Shown: positions 1-11,300 of the stretch, piece after piece
Position numbering within the stretch: position 1 is the stretch's first letter
Layout: each line of letters begins with the position of its first letter
Assembly: GCF_047675955.1 (NCBI RefSeq)
Contig: NC_132919.1
Span: 65,948,816 to 66,012,815, forward strand
DNA length: 64,000 nt
Origin: Chlorocebus sabaeus
Lineage: Eukaryota > Chordata > Mammalia > Primates > Cercopithecidae
Reading direction: 5' to 3'
Program-made: the position numbers and the translations under genes
Notes under the pieces: generated by a model
What the model was told of the DNA's origin: nothing
The model's database searches: none
The model's input: the letters and a program-made list of their open reading frames with translations, nothing else

Positions 1-1046
1 AAAATCCAGAGATGACAAGATGATGTTTCCCTGGCTTTGGGGTGGGGGTGACTGGGGTCACTGTTGCTGTCCAGAGTGGAAGCCATCAGAGGTGTCCTAT
101 TTATCTGTGTGACTCAGCCCTCTTTGGGTCACAAAGGCCAGATGATCCAGCAGCTACCTGGAGGGTGGTTTATGAAAGCAGCCTGGTCCTAGTCAGCTCT
201 GCCACCAATAAGCTTGGCCAGCTTGGGCAGGTGAGTTAATTTCTCTGAAGTTCAGTGTCCTTGTCTAGAAAACTGGCATAGTGACGCCTGTCCTGCCTCC
301 CATGAGGCAGATGGGAGCACAGAACCAGCCACGGCTGTGCCAGTGCCTAAATGGGAGGCACTGTATTTGGCACTCTGCACTGATTCCAGGTGACAGCTCT
401 TCCACCAAGAATGGGTCCACCGCTGCGGGTGGTTTTTAATTGCCCAAAAGTCGACTTCCAAATAATTCTAGGTTTCTGAAATGCCAAGCAGGTAGGATAC
501 TTAGGAGAATGAGTTAATGAAATGGAGTCCATTTCCAGGCACCAGAAGTTTCATAAGCACCTACCTCACACCAGACACTGAGCTGGATGCCGGGGAAATG
601 CGGGGATGCAAGACACATCTTCTGCTCTCGGGCTGGTGAATGGAGAACTGGGACCCCTGTAACGAGTGCTGAGAGGGAGCACCAGTGCTAAGGAAGCATG
701 GGGGAGAAGTTCTAGCCCAGCCTAGGGGTTGGGGCCGTGACCCAAGGAAGGTGAATTCAGAGTGGGACTTGAAGAATGAACAGGAATAGCTTAGGCCTGA
801 GACAGAGGGAAGAGTGTTTGAAGCACAGGGAGCAGTGCATGCAAAGGCCAGAAGACACAAAGGCCTTGTGACGAGAGCCGCAATTATTCTAGTTAGGATG
901 GGGGAAATGACCAGGATGAGGCCAGTATGGAGGGTTCTGTCTGCCAAGATGAGGATATTACTGTGTTCTCTAGACACCAAGGTGCCATCAAAAGGCTTAG
1001 CATGGCAAGGCACCAACTGTGTGTTTCATTTTTTACCCTTTTATTT
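1..1046. other. Intergenic, no gene; ancient L2-like sequence
   Basis: No exon with splice signals or recognisable protein is seen. Roughly 541-880 has the feel of an old L2 fragment (cacctacctcacaccagacactg), too decayed for certainty. Confidence 0.35.
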
Positions 1047-1050
1047 TCAT

Positions 1051-1338
1051 TTATTTTGACAGAGTCTTGCTCTGTCACCCAGACTGGAGTGCAGTGGTAC
1101 AATCTTGGCTCACTACAGCCTCTGCCTCCCGGGTTCAAGTGATTCTCCTTCCTTAGCCTCCCGAGTAGCTGGGATTACAGGTGCACGCCACCACATCCGG
1201 CTAATTTTTGTATTTTTAGTAGAGACAGGGTTTCACCATGTTGGCCAGGCTGGTCACAAACTCCTGACTTTGGGTGATCTGCTTGTCTCAGCCTCCCAAA
1301 GTGCTGGGATTACAGGTGTGAGCCACCGCACCCAGCCT
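1051..1338 (-). mobile_element. Alu (AluS-like), full length
   Basis: Antisense Alu: gacagagtcttgctctgtc at the left, both monomers, and ccaccgcacccagcc at the right. Confidence 0.95.
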
Positions 1339-1649
1339 ACTTTGTGTTTTAGAAAGATCTTTTGGGGAACTTTAAGAGGATGATTGAAAGTGGAGAAGGT
1401 GGCTGAAGAATGATGAGGGCATCTCGAGGTGCTCTCATAACTTAGTAGGGGAAGTGGGACATATTCACAGCTGGCACCAACTGTGCAAGGTGGCATGTGA
1501 GCATTGGCACAGGTGGGACACACAATAGCGTGGGGGCCAGGAGGAAAAAGAATCCAAAGGTGCGCTGGGAAGGGGAGGGACCAGGCCAGGAGAGTAGAGG
1601 GGCCACTAATAAACGTTTGAGAGAAGGGATAATAGAATTATTCTATTTC

Positions 1650-1956
1650 GGCTGGGCGCGGTGACTCACTCCTGTAATCCCAGCACTTTGGGAGACCAAG
1701 GTGAGTGGATCACCTGAGGTCAGGAGTTCGAGACCAGCCTGGCCAACACAGTGAAACCCTGTCTCTACTAAAAATACAAAAATTAGCCAGGTGTGGTGGT
1801 GGGCGCCTGTAATCCCAGCTACTCTAGAGGCTAAGGCAGGAGAGAATCGCTTGAACCTGGGAGGTGGAGGTTGCAGTGAGCCGAGATCATGCCACTGCAC
1901 TCCAGCCTGGGCAACAAGAGTGAAACTCCGTCTCATAAAACAACAACAACAACAAA
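1650..1956 (+). mobile_element. AluS, full length with target-site duplication
   Basis: Begins ggctgggcgcggtg and ends in a (CAA)n-rich tail. Perfect 14-bp target-site duplication aattattctatttc at 1636-1649 and 1957-1970. Confidence 0.97.
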
Positions 1957-2362
1957 AATTATTCTATTTCATCTGGTTTAGTTGGCCAGAGAGACACAAC
2001 AAATTAATACCGTTCCAGAAATAAGAATTAAGTTTCATCAAGTGAGACCAAAAGTTCTCTTCAGAGAGATGTGTTTCAAGTTTGTCTCACCACAAAGGGA
2101 ACAAACACACTAACTATGACTTGGGTTGCTGAATTCTGGAGCTCTACAACTGTGGGGGCACTTCCTGAAGTTCAGGTAAAGGTGCAAACATGTCATCGCA
2201 TTGATTTTCCTGAAACACAACTTCATCCCATTACCCGAGGCCAAAAGCCTGTCAGATATTACCCATGGTCACAGGGTGGAGGCAAAACATTCTTCCTGTC
2301 TGTGACATGACTGACTCACAATTCTAATTCAATCTTCCTCCACTGCAGAATCTCTCTGTCCT

Positions 2363-2645
2363 GGTCGGGCATAGTGGCTCAAGCCTGTAATCCCAGCACT
2401 TTGGGAGGCCAAGGCAGGTAGATCATTTGAGGTCAGGAGTTTTGAGACCAGCCTGACCAACATGGTGCAACCCTGTCTCTACTAAAAATACAAAAAATTA
2501 GCCAGGCATAGTGGTGCATGCCTATAGTCCCACCTACTCAGGAGGCTGAGGCAGGAAAATCTCTTGAACCCAGGAGGCAGAGGTTGCAATGAGCTTAGAT
2601 CATGCCAGTGCCCTCCAGCCTAGGTGACAGAGTGAGACTCCATCT

Positions 2646-2678
<33 letters not shown>

Positions 2679-2690
2679 AAAGAAAAGAAA
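2363..2690 (+). mobile_element. Alu, full length with long A tail
   Basis: Begins ggtcgggcatagtgg. The tail has over 25 A then ggaaagaaaagaa. Target-site duplication is approximate: aatctctctgtcct at 2349-2362 against aactctctgtcct at 2689-2701. Confidence 0.95.
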
Positions 2691-2739
2691 CTCTCTGTCC
2701 TAGCCAAGAGGAACCACACAGATTGCCTCCTGGGCCTAC

Positions 2740-2980
2740 CTATACCCTTTCCAACTTTACCTCTCTGCTGCCAGAAATGCCCTGTGCCTGCCTTTCCATA
2801 CATCCTTGTATTTCAAGGTACAGCTGAAATCACATCTACTCTATAAAGTCTTCCTTTGTCATAATAATTCAAAGGGATCTCTTTCTTTCCTGCATTCTGC
2901 AACCCCAAGCTACAGGGCTTCTTATAACCTGGCCTTGAAAATCCCAGAATTTCACTTCTTTCACATTCTATTGGTCCAGG
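2740..2980 (+). repeat. L2-type LINE remnant
   Basis: The run of motifs such as ctgccagaaatgccctgtgc and caaggtacagctgaaatcac, then tataaagtcttcctttg, is characteristic of old L2 3' ends. Confidence 0.5.
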
Positions 2981-3039
2981 AAGTCATTAAGGCCAGCTCA
3001 GGTTTAGAGGGAGTAAAACTAGACTCCACCTCTCAACGG

Positions 3040-4190
3040 TAGCAGTAGCAAAGAATATGAGATCATCTCTATTTTATTACACAATTTGCCCTAAGACCTA
3101 GGCAAGAAGGGTCCCTAGCTCAGGCCCCAGGCCAGATCCTCAGGGGACCCCACACTTTTGAAATATTCTAAGTCCTCTTCAGTGGCTAGGATCATCCCAG
3201 TTGGTTTCTCTTCAGAGTACTCTAAGACCCACCTCTTGATCTGTGTGGTTGGCCAAATGCCCTGAGGAGCTTCAGGGCTCATGCCTATGGGGTTGTCCAG
3301 GGCAACCTGACAAGTAGATTGCTTCTGCTGACCAGCACAGTATTTATTTTATGGCATTGAATAATACTGGGCCACTAGAATAGTACCGATTTGCTAATTT
3401 GGGGTGATTCACATTGGATATATGAGTTCAGAACTCTGGGCTACTAACAGTTCACCACCAATCCTTGAGGTTGAGCCACCTGTGTGGGTCAATGCCCTGG
3501 CTCTCACCACATTTATGACCACAGTGCCACCTCTGGTATGACACAATAATGAGAGTGGATGCATCCTTTAACCTGACTACTGGGGTCCCCCACCTCCAGC
3601 TGGTACAGGGTGTTCACCCCTCTCCAAGGCTTTGCACCACATGTCAGGCAATCCTCCAGAAGTGGCCATGCCTATCTTCTCCATTCAAGACCATTATGCT
3701 GTAATGCCAACCAACTTTTACAGTCAATGTCCTCTCTTGCCTCTGATCAATATAGTGACCTCATGAGATACTGGGTTGGTCTTAAGCTGTTCCAGGTGAG
3801 GGCCAGATGTTCCTTACATGAATGGAACTTCTCTTCTTGCTCCACCCATGGGCCCTGAGCCTATCCACCCCTTCCCCTGACAACTGGTTTCAGTGTGTGG
3901 AAGGCAGGGGTGCAGTCAACACTGAAAGAGATCACCTTCTAGGAATTCAGGCCTAGAATTAAGCCTAGGATTAAGGCCTAAAGAATTCAGGAGAAGATGT
4001 GGTTGGATGATATGTTGTTGTAAACACACATCTAAAACTGACTGGTGAAATTTTATTCACATTTTTCTGCATTCTGTAAGCAAAAATCGCCATTGGTGTC
4101 ATCACTAAAGAAGCACAGGAACAAACTTTGAGTTATGAAGCCAGTATTTGTAGGTAGAGTGAACAATGGTGCAGCATCATGAGTAACGAT
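3040..4190. other. No gene; unrecognised possibly repeat-derived sequence
   Basis: About 1.15 kb without long reading frames or a repeat family I can name. It may be an old retroelement remnant, but nothing visible proves it. Confidence 0.3.
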
Positions 4191-4221
4191 GTAACCAGCA
4201 TTAAATAAATGGCATTATCAA

Positions 4222-5158
4222 TACAACCAGCTGTCTTAGTCTATTTTCTGCTGCCATAATAGAATACCACACACTGGGTAATGTTTAAAGAAAAGAAGTT
4301 TATTTGCTCCCAGTTCTGGAGGCTGGTAAGTCCAAGAGCATGGCACCGTCATCTGGTGAAGTTCATCCCATGATGGAAAAGTGAAAGGCAGAAGTTAGTA
4401 TATGAAACTGACAGACAATGGCAGCCAAACCTGTCCTTTTATCAGGAGTCCACTCCTGTAATAACATCGATCCATTCATGAAGGCTGTGTCCTTGTGACC
4501 CAATTGCCTCCCAAAGGCCTTTCAGTACTGCCACAATGGCAGCCAAGTTTCCAATATATGAATTTTTGGGGGACACATTCAAAGCATAAAATTCTCCCCC
4601 TGCCCCCACAATTTATGTCCTTCTCACTTGCAAAATGTATTCATTCCATCCCAATAGTACCAAAAGTCTTAATTCAATCCAGCATCAACTCAAAAGCCCG
4701 AAGTCTAAAGTCTCATCTAAACCAGATATAGGTGAGACTCAAAGCACGATTCATCCCAAGGCAAATTCCTCCAGCTGTGACCCTGTGAAATCAAAACAAG
4801 TTATCTTTTTCCAAAATACAATGGTGGTACAGGCATAGGATAGACATTCCCATTCCAAAAGAGATAACTAGGCAAGAAAAGAAGGGTAACTATTCCCAAG
4901 TAAGTCCAAAATCCAATAGGGAAAACAACATTAAGTCTTAAAGCTAGAAAATAATCTCCTCTGATTCATGTCCCACTCCTGGACATGCTGGGAGGCTGGG
5001 CCCCCAAAGCTTTGGGCAGTCCCACCTCTACAGCCTTTCTAGGCTCAGTCCATGCAGCAGCTCTGATGGATTGGAGTCTCCTGCCTATAGTTCCCAGGCT
5101 GGAGTTGGCTCCAATCCCACATTTCCGTTCAGCATTGCCCTAGTGGGGACTCTCTGCA
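4222..5158 (-). mobile_element. Unclassified long interspersed repeat, probably retroelement-derived
   Basis: The sequence opening ctgtcttagtctattttctg with accacacactgggtaat and cccagttctggaggctgg, and the later caaaattctccccctg-like block, recur widely in primate genomes in my memory, usually as antisense copies of an LTR-type or related repeat. I cannot name the family. Imperfect 30-bp direct repeats flank it (4192-4221 and 5159-5188). Confidence 0.45.
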
Positions 5159-5189
5159 GTACCAGCTTTAAATAAGTGGCATTAGGAAC

Positions 5190-6090
5190 TGGAGGGGCAG
5201 AGAAAGCTACATAGGACAATACAAACAGGTTCTGAAAAGTCATGGCATTGTGAGTAACAATGTTGTTCCCCTTTTCTCATGGTAGCCAGAAACTAGCGAG
5301 AAACAGCACATTTGACAATAGCATAAAGAGATAGTTCCTGGATCCAGACAGAAAGTGATGGTGCCTGAACAATGTAAAGAATATTCACATGCACATATTA
5401 GACAATAAATAAACACCTGAGTACTTTTCTCTACTAATTTTTCTAATCTTTGTTGTTAAATCACAATTCCTCACGAGTCCATGAATTTTATAACACAGTT
5501 TTGTTTGTTTGTTTGTTTGTTTATAAGGTGGTGTCTTACTCATCTTTGTACATCAGCCCTTGCATTGTGTTTGACACACAGTTATCAGCTCAATGAATAT
5601 ATAATGTAGGATGATTTATGGAAGGAGACCAATGGACTAAGTCAAGTGGACTCTGGTGAGCCTGGAAAACAGTTCTAGTAAAATGAAGGAGAGGCTAGAG
5701 GGTAAGTCATGCCAAGAGAATGTCAGCAGTATATATCAATTATCCAAGTGGTTTAACCACACACGAAAAAGAAAAAATGGGATATAAGTTAAAAATGCAG
5801 TAAGATGGAGAGTGGAGTTTTCTTCCATTTAGAGGAAGGCCTAAATACATGTAAAGGCTTAAGTCTTTAAGAGACTGAGAGGCAGAAGGGAGATCTTCTG
5901 AACTTCAATTTCCTTATCTGCCTTATCCACCTCCCAGGGATGCCATGAGACCCAAAGGAAAACAAGACATAGGCATGAAAATTATTTGAGAAATTTTTTA
6001 ATTTCTATCCTCTGATAGATTTTTCTGATAGCTTCCAACTACCCACAGAATAAAAATCTATAAATAAAAACCCAACACTGACGTTTAAGA
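5190..6090. other. Intergenic, no gene seen
   Basis: AT-rich sequence with a short (TTTG)n run near 5503-5522. No coding exon or clear repeat family recognised. Confidence 0.4.
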
Positions 6091-6096
6091 TTTCCT

Positions 6097-6425
6097 GGCC
6101 AGGCGCAGTGGCTCACGCCTGTAACCGCAGCACTTCGGGAGGCCAAAGTGGGTGAATCATCTGAGGTCAGGAGTTCGAGACCAGCCTGACCAACATGGTG
6201 AAACCCTGTCTCTACTAAAAATACAAAAATTAGCTGGGTGTGGTGGTGGGTGCCTGTAATCCTAGCTACTTGGGAGGCTGAGGCAGGAGAATCGCTTGAA
6301 CCCAGGAGGCGGAGGTTGGAGTGAACCAAGATTGTACCATTGCATTCCAGCCTGGGCAACAGAGCAAGACTCTATCTCAAAAAAAAAAAAAAAGAAAAGA
6401 AAAAGAAAAGAAAAAGAGAAAAAAA
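6097..6425 (+). mobile_element. Alu, full length with A-rich tail
   Basis: Begins ggccaggcgcagtgg and ends in an (AAAAAG)n-rich tail. Both monomers are present. Confidence 0.95.
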
Positions 6426-6980
6426 AATTCCTATGATCTGGTTCTAACCTTTCTTCGAATACTATTATTGCCCCAAACACCCTGAATCCAGCCAGAGGAG
6501 ATTCATATTCTTTCCTTCTGTTTGCCTTTGCTCAAGCTATCCCCTCAGCCTCAAATGTACTCCTCTTCATCTCTACCAGGCAGATACAATAAACATTTTC
6601 ACAGCGGTTAGTATATACAAGACACTGTTAAAATTCTCTTGATTCTTGAAGGTCCTATTCATATGCTATTTTGTCCATGAACCCTTCTTGCCCTCCCCAG
6701 GGAAATGGTACTTTGGATCAATTGTAGCATGTATTCTACTTGATAATGTAGCTTGAGAGTATGATTAGTCCTCCCAACAGACCATGAGAGATATGGGAGA
6801 TTTTAGGGCTGTGTCTTGCTTGTGTTCCTATCTCTAGTATCTGTGCATGGTACATTGTAGATGCTCAACGACAGAATAAATGAAAAAAATAATTTCAGGG
6901 AAAGAATGTACATGGGTGGATAGTCTCTTGGGACACAAAACTGGGTGGGATCCAGGATCCAGGAAAACAGAAGTATCAAC

Positions 6981-6984
<4 letters not shown>

Positions 6985-7026
<42 letters not shown>
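6985..7026 (+). repeat. Poly(A) tract, 42 A
   Basis: An uninterrupted run of 42 A not preceded by an Alu body. Confidence 0.95.
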
Positions 7027-7032
<6 letters not shown>

Positions 7033-7200
7033 TGCCTTGGGAAAAAGAGCAGATAGGCTTGGAGGATGGAAATGGGATAGCCTATGTGCAGACACAGAAG
7101 TGTCCAAATCCCAGTCCCTGCTTAAATACCACCCCTTCATTAAGTCTTTCCTAAATATCCTCCGGGAGACGACCCCCAGTTCAGCTCAATCTCTTTGGAA

Positions 7201-7240
7201 TGTTTGTCTTGATAAATAAATGTTTGTCTTGATAAATAAA
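7201..7240 (+). repeat. Perfect 20-bp tandem duplication
   Basis: Two exact copies of tgtttgtcttgataaataaa. Confidence 0.97.
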
Positions 7241-7457
7241 ATTCATAGAAAGCCATTGGTTTGGACTGAGCTCTGCACTAGGCCCAACAGGCCAAACCAA
7301 AATAGTCACTCATGCTAACGTTCCAAGCCACAAAGCCGAAATTAAGCTGTTCATCTGACCTTCAGAGAAATCAGAAGAGAGGGGAAATAGCCATATCCCC
7401 ATGATAAAGGAAGTCCCTTTGCCTTAACCAATACAAGTAAAATAACTTTGAAACTTG

Positions 7458-7497
7458 TTGTTTCTGCTTTTTTTCAGTTGTTTCTGCTTTTTTTCAG
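7458..7497 (+). repeat. Perfect 20-bp tandem duplication
   Basis: Two exact copies of ttgtttctgctttttttcag, each resembling a pyrimidine tract plus splice acceptor. Confidence 0.97.
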
Positions 7498-8206
7498 CCC
7501 TTTTCTGTCTATAAAGACAATCTCCTCTGCTCAGCTCATCAGAATACTCATTCCATTTTATAGAATAAGGTGTTGCCCGGTGCTAGAATCGCAAATAGCC
7601 AGTTAAGATCTATAACTACATTTCTTGTAATTTTATCTTTTGACAGTATACATATCTTATTTCCTTTCCCAGACCAGAACCTCTCTGAGGGCAGCAGGAA
7701 CCTGGTTTTCCCTGCTTCATACATGACACATAATAACCACTCATTCATTCAATGTAGGTTTACTGGATGGATAAATAGGAATGGGGGGTAGATAGGCGGG
7801 AGAGTGAGTAGACAAATGCGAAACAGGAAAAGCTTGCGCCAGGAAAAACAATGAAGAGCGAAATCTCCAGACCCCCGATTACACGGTTGAAAGCGACGCC
7901 AAGTAAGAACCTCCCGTCCTTTCTGCGGCAGGGAAGAGCAGATGTCCGTTGCTCGCCTTCAACTTTGCTCTGAGGACCTCTCGTGAGAATCCCGCGATTG
8001 TCCTTCTTAATGCCTGACTCAATCCTGAGGCTAGCCTTTAGCAAACGTCTACACCTCCTTGCCCTTCACGTAAAGCCGAGCCTGTGATTACACTTATCCT
8101 TCTGTCGCCGGCCTCATTTCTCCTTCCCCTTCTCTCATCTCGCAACTACCGCTAGTAAGGCGCGCGTGCGGGCAGCCCTGGCCGGTAGGGGAGGGAGGAC
8201 CCTGCG

Positions 8207-8227
8207 ACCGGAAACCGGAAACCGGAA
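8207..8227 (+). promoter_or_regulatory. Three tandem ETS-type sites (ACCGGAA x3)
   Basis: Three exact head-to-tail copies of ACCGGAA occupy 8207-8213, 8214-8220 and 8221-8227, about 66 bp upstream of the GOSR2 ATG. CCGGAA is the core bound by ETS factors such as GABPA and ELK family members (established). Function here is inferred. Confidence 0.6.
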
Positions 8228-8292
8228 GGGGGGCTGTGAGGACGTGTTCAGAGGAAGCCAGAGCCGGAGCAGTGGCCGGCCCGGCCGGCGAC

Positions 8293-8321
8293 ATGGAGCC
8301 GCTGTACCAGCAAACGCACAA
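8293..8321 (+). CDS. GOSR2: GOSR2 coding exon 1
   Basis: Start codon at 8293-8295 inside the CpG-rich promoter, followed by codons for MEPLYQQTH and the first two bases of Lys10. The donor is aa|gtgagg. The ATG lies in a GC-rich context (gcgacATGg) with purine at -3 and G at +4, a good Kozak match. Confidence 0.95.
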
Positions 8322-11300
8322 GTGAGGGCCGGTTGGGGAGCGGGCAGGGGCTAGACGAGGATAGGCCAGATGAGGCCGGCTTCCGGGGCTGGGGCCTCGG
8401 ACGTCCGCCAGGGTAGAGGCCGAGTTTTTCCGCCAGGGCACTGCTGGGAATGCCTCCGAAGTGCTTAATCCTTGGCGGGACGCCTAGGTCAGACACAGAC
8501 AGTGGGTTCAGCCTGGGGCCTGGAGACGTGGGGCCGATGACTCCTGGGGTCTGCAAGTCCGTGACTACCTGCTGGGTAGACTGGGTAAAGGGAAAGTGGC
8601 ACCCGCAGGTTATAAAACTTTGTCCAGCACTTGTCAACTCGGTGCTCCTGGTTGGTAGAGCTCTAGAGGAGACACGGAGTAGGAGACACGGCCCCTGGCC
8701 GTAGGAGTGTACTGTTTAATTGGAGAGTCAAGGCACGTACGGGAAAATATTTTTATTCTTATTCGATTTATACTAAAGACCACGTTTTTATGGTACAAAG
8801 AAATTGCTGTCCACGTAGCATTCGCTATTATTACTTGTTAATAGTATTTGGTTACAGGTTATCGCAGAGAAAGTCGAATTTTAATTTAGCTTCTCATGAC
8901 TTCAGTTCCTTGATAGTGTCCTTTATTCGCATCGTCCTGCACTTTTGGAACTTGCTGAGATACGTAGTTGAATATGGTAATGGGGCCATACTTACCCTAT
9001 TTTTTGGGGGAGGGGGCAGAATTGTATGATTTTTTACCCTGTTTTGGAGGGACGAAATTTTATGATTTTTATTTTTTATTGTAAAATATACACAACATAA
9101 GATTTACTGTTTTAACACTTTTTAATTGTACAATTCAGTGACATTGGGTAGGTACACAACTTACATCACTAAGATCCATTTCCAGAACTTTTTCATCATC
9201 CCAGTGTGCCTGTTAATCAGTAGCACCTCGTTTCTTCCTTCCAGAGCACCTAGTAACCTCTGTTTTACTTCTATGAATTTACCTATTCTAGATACTTATA
9301 AGTGGAGTCATACAGAATTTGTCCTTTTGTATCAGGCTTATTTCACTTAATGTTTTCAGGGTTCATCTATATTGTAACCTGTTACCAGACTTTCATTCCG
9401 TTTTATGGCTGAATAATGTTCCGTTGTATGTATCTACCACATTTTGTTACCCACTCATCTGTTGATGGACACTTGGATGTTTCCACCATTGGGCTGTTGA
9501 GAATAATACTGCTATGAACTCTGGTGTAGAAGTGTCTGTTTTAGATCCTCTTGTCAATTTATTGAGGTATATACCTGTCCTATTGAGAACTGTCAAACTT
9601 ATGCTGTAGTTTTATTGATTAAAACACTTAAACTCACACTCCCAAGGCCTGGAAATGAAATGCCCTGAAGCATTAGGAGTAAGAGGGTGAAGATCCTCTT
9701 TCTCTTTCATTTTCTAAGTTTACGGGTTTCTTTTATTTTGATGATGAAGTGTTTCATTTGTGTGGGCGAAAATACAGAACCTACTTTGTAATGACAGAAT
9801 TTTCTTTTACACGGGGGAGCCCTATTCTCAGATAAACATTATAGGAAGGGACTTAAACTAGTCTGTGAGTAATTTAGAGAAAGAATGAAACGCAATTATG
9901 TTCATGTTACTAAGAAAGGGCAGATCTTTCACAATCCCGGGGCACAATGGGCATGGTAGTGCCTTGAAGTTAATCTGTTATGTATAGTCTTATCTAGTTA
10001 ATTTAGTTAGAAGATGTTGCCAAGAAGGCCATGACCCATTTTATATTCAAGAATAATTTTGTTTAGAGAGTCTTAGACTACCTGTTTTCAGTGCAGCTAA
10101 TCTCAGAGAAAACTGCATGGCTCAGAAGAGGAATTCTAAGTGGTACCCCAAACAAGGTGTGTGGAGTGTAGATGAACTCTGTAGGCCTCCAACAATGCAC
10201 CCCTGAACTCTAGCGGCTTGCCAGTTTTTTCTGTTAAGGGCCAGATAGTAAATATTATAGGCTCTGTGGGCTATGCAGTCTCTATAGTGACTACTCTGCT
10301 GTTATATTGGGAAAACAACCATAGACAATATATAAACTGATTGATGTACCTGTGTTCCAGTACAGTTTTATTTATCAAAACAAGCAGTGGGCCAGCTTTG
10401 CCCCACAACTATTAGGCCCTCTGTTATGACACTCATTAATTCATTAAATATTTATTGAGCACCTACTATGTGCTATGCACCATTCTCAGTGCTGGCAGCA
10501 CAGCTCTGCCCTTGAGGAGTTTACTTTCTTTTATGCTGCAGTATCTGTCTTTCCTTTCAAGTGGTGAACCAGGAGTGGGAGTTCTGGTTCTAGACCTCCT
10601 TGCTTTGTTTTTCCTCATCTGTAGAATAATATTATAGTTTGGGCTGGTTAAACTGTAAGGCTCCTTTCAGTTCCATGATACAGAACTGGTGACTGAATGA
10701 CTTTCACAGGAAACACGTGGAGTCCAGTGAGCACCAGCAATGAACTTTCGCAACTGCAGAAATTAGCGATTATAGCTGAGTTGACACAACAGTAGCTAAA
10801 CGTATTAATTTTACTGGAACTTTGAACCCAGTTTGTGGTTATCTCTTACCATGTCCCTGAATACATTGAATACATTGGAATTGGATTGACATTTTAAAGT
10901 TACTTGAAAACTCCTGAATCTACCTGAACAGCGAATGAGTGAAAATAAAAGATGAAAAACAGAATAAACATGTTACACTTAAATGTTTACTTTAGGTAAA
11001 CTTTATAGAGGAGCTAATAGCCAAGCTTCTGTTTTTGAGATCCCAGTGGTTGTAAAGGCGACCACATTTGTCCCGTATGTAGTCCAAGATCAGTCTCCTG
11101 TCCTGGATGTTATCATATGTCCAGGAAACAAGAAGCACTACATTTAACAAGCTCCCCAGGTGGTTTTGATGAACAGGTGGGCTTAAGAACTGTTACCTTA
11201 TCTCAAGACCATTTTTTTTTTTCCTGAGCAGCTGGGCTTAAGAACTATTACCTTATCTCAAGACCATGTTTTTCCTTGATAGATTTTGCCCTTTAATGAG

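Larger units (their letters stand above)
7790..8480 (+). promoter_or_regulatory. GOSR2: GOSR2 CpG-island promoter and 5' UTR
   Basis: CpG dinucleotides rise sharply here (for example aggcgg, cggccgg, gcgcgcgtgcg) compared with the AT-rich flanks, and the region encloses the first coding exon. No TATA box is obvious, as expected for a housekeeping trafficking gene. The transcription start is probably shortly upstream of the ATG, within about 8200-8285, but cannot be fixed from sequence alone. Confidence 0.75.

Noticed and set aside
7458..7497. Tandem pyrimidine-plus-cag units as splice acceptors
   Set aside because: They look like acceptors, but lie upstream of the GOSR2 promoter with no plausible exon after them.
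1..7700. Possible WNT9B exons upstream of GOSR2
   Set aside because: WNT9B lies upstream of GOSR2 in human from memory, but no Wnt-like cysteine pattern or exon is visible here.
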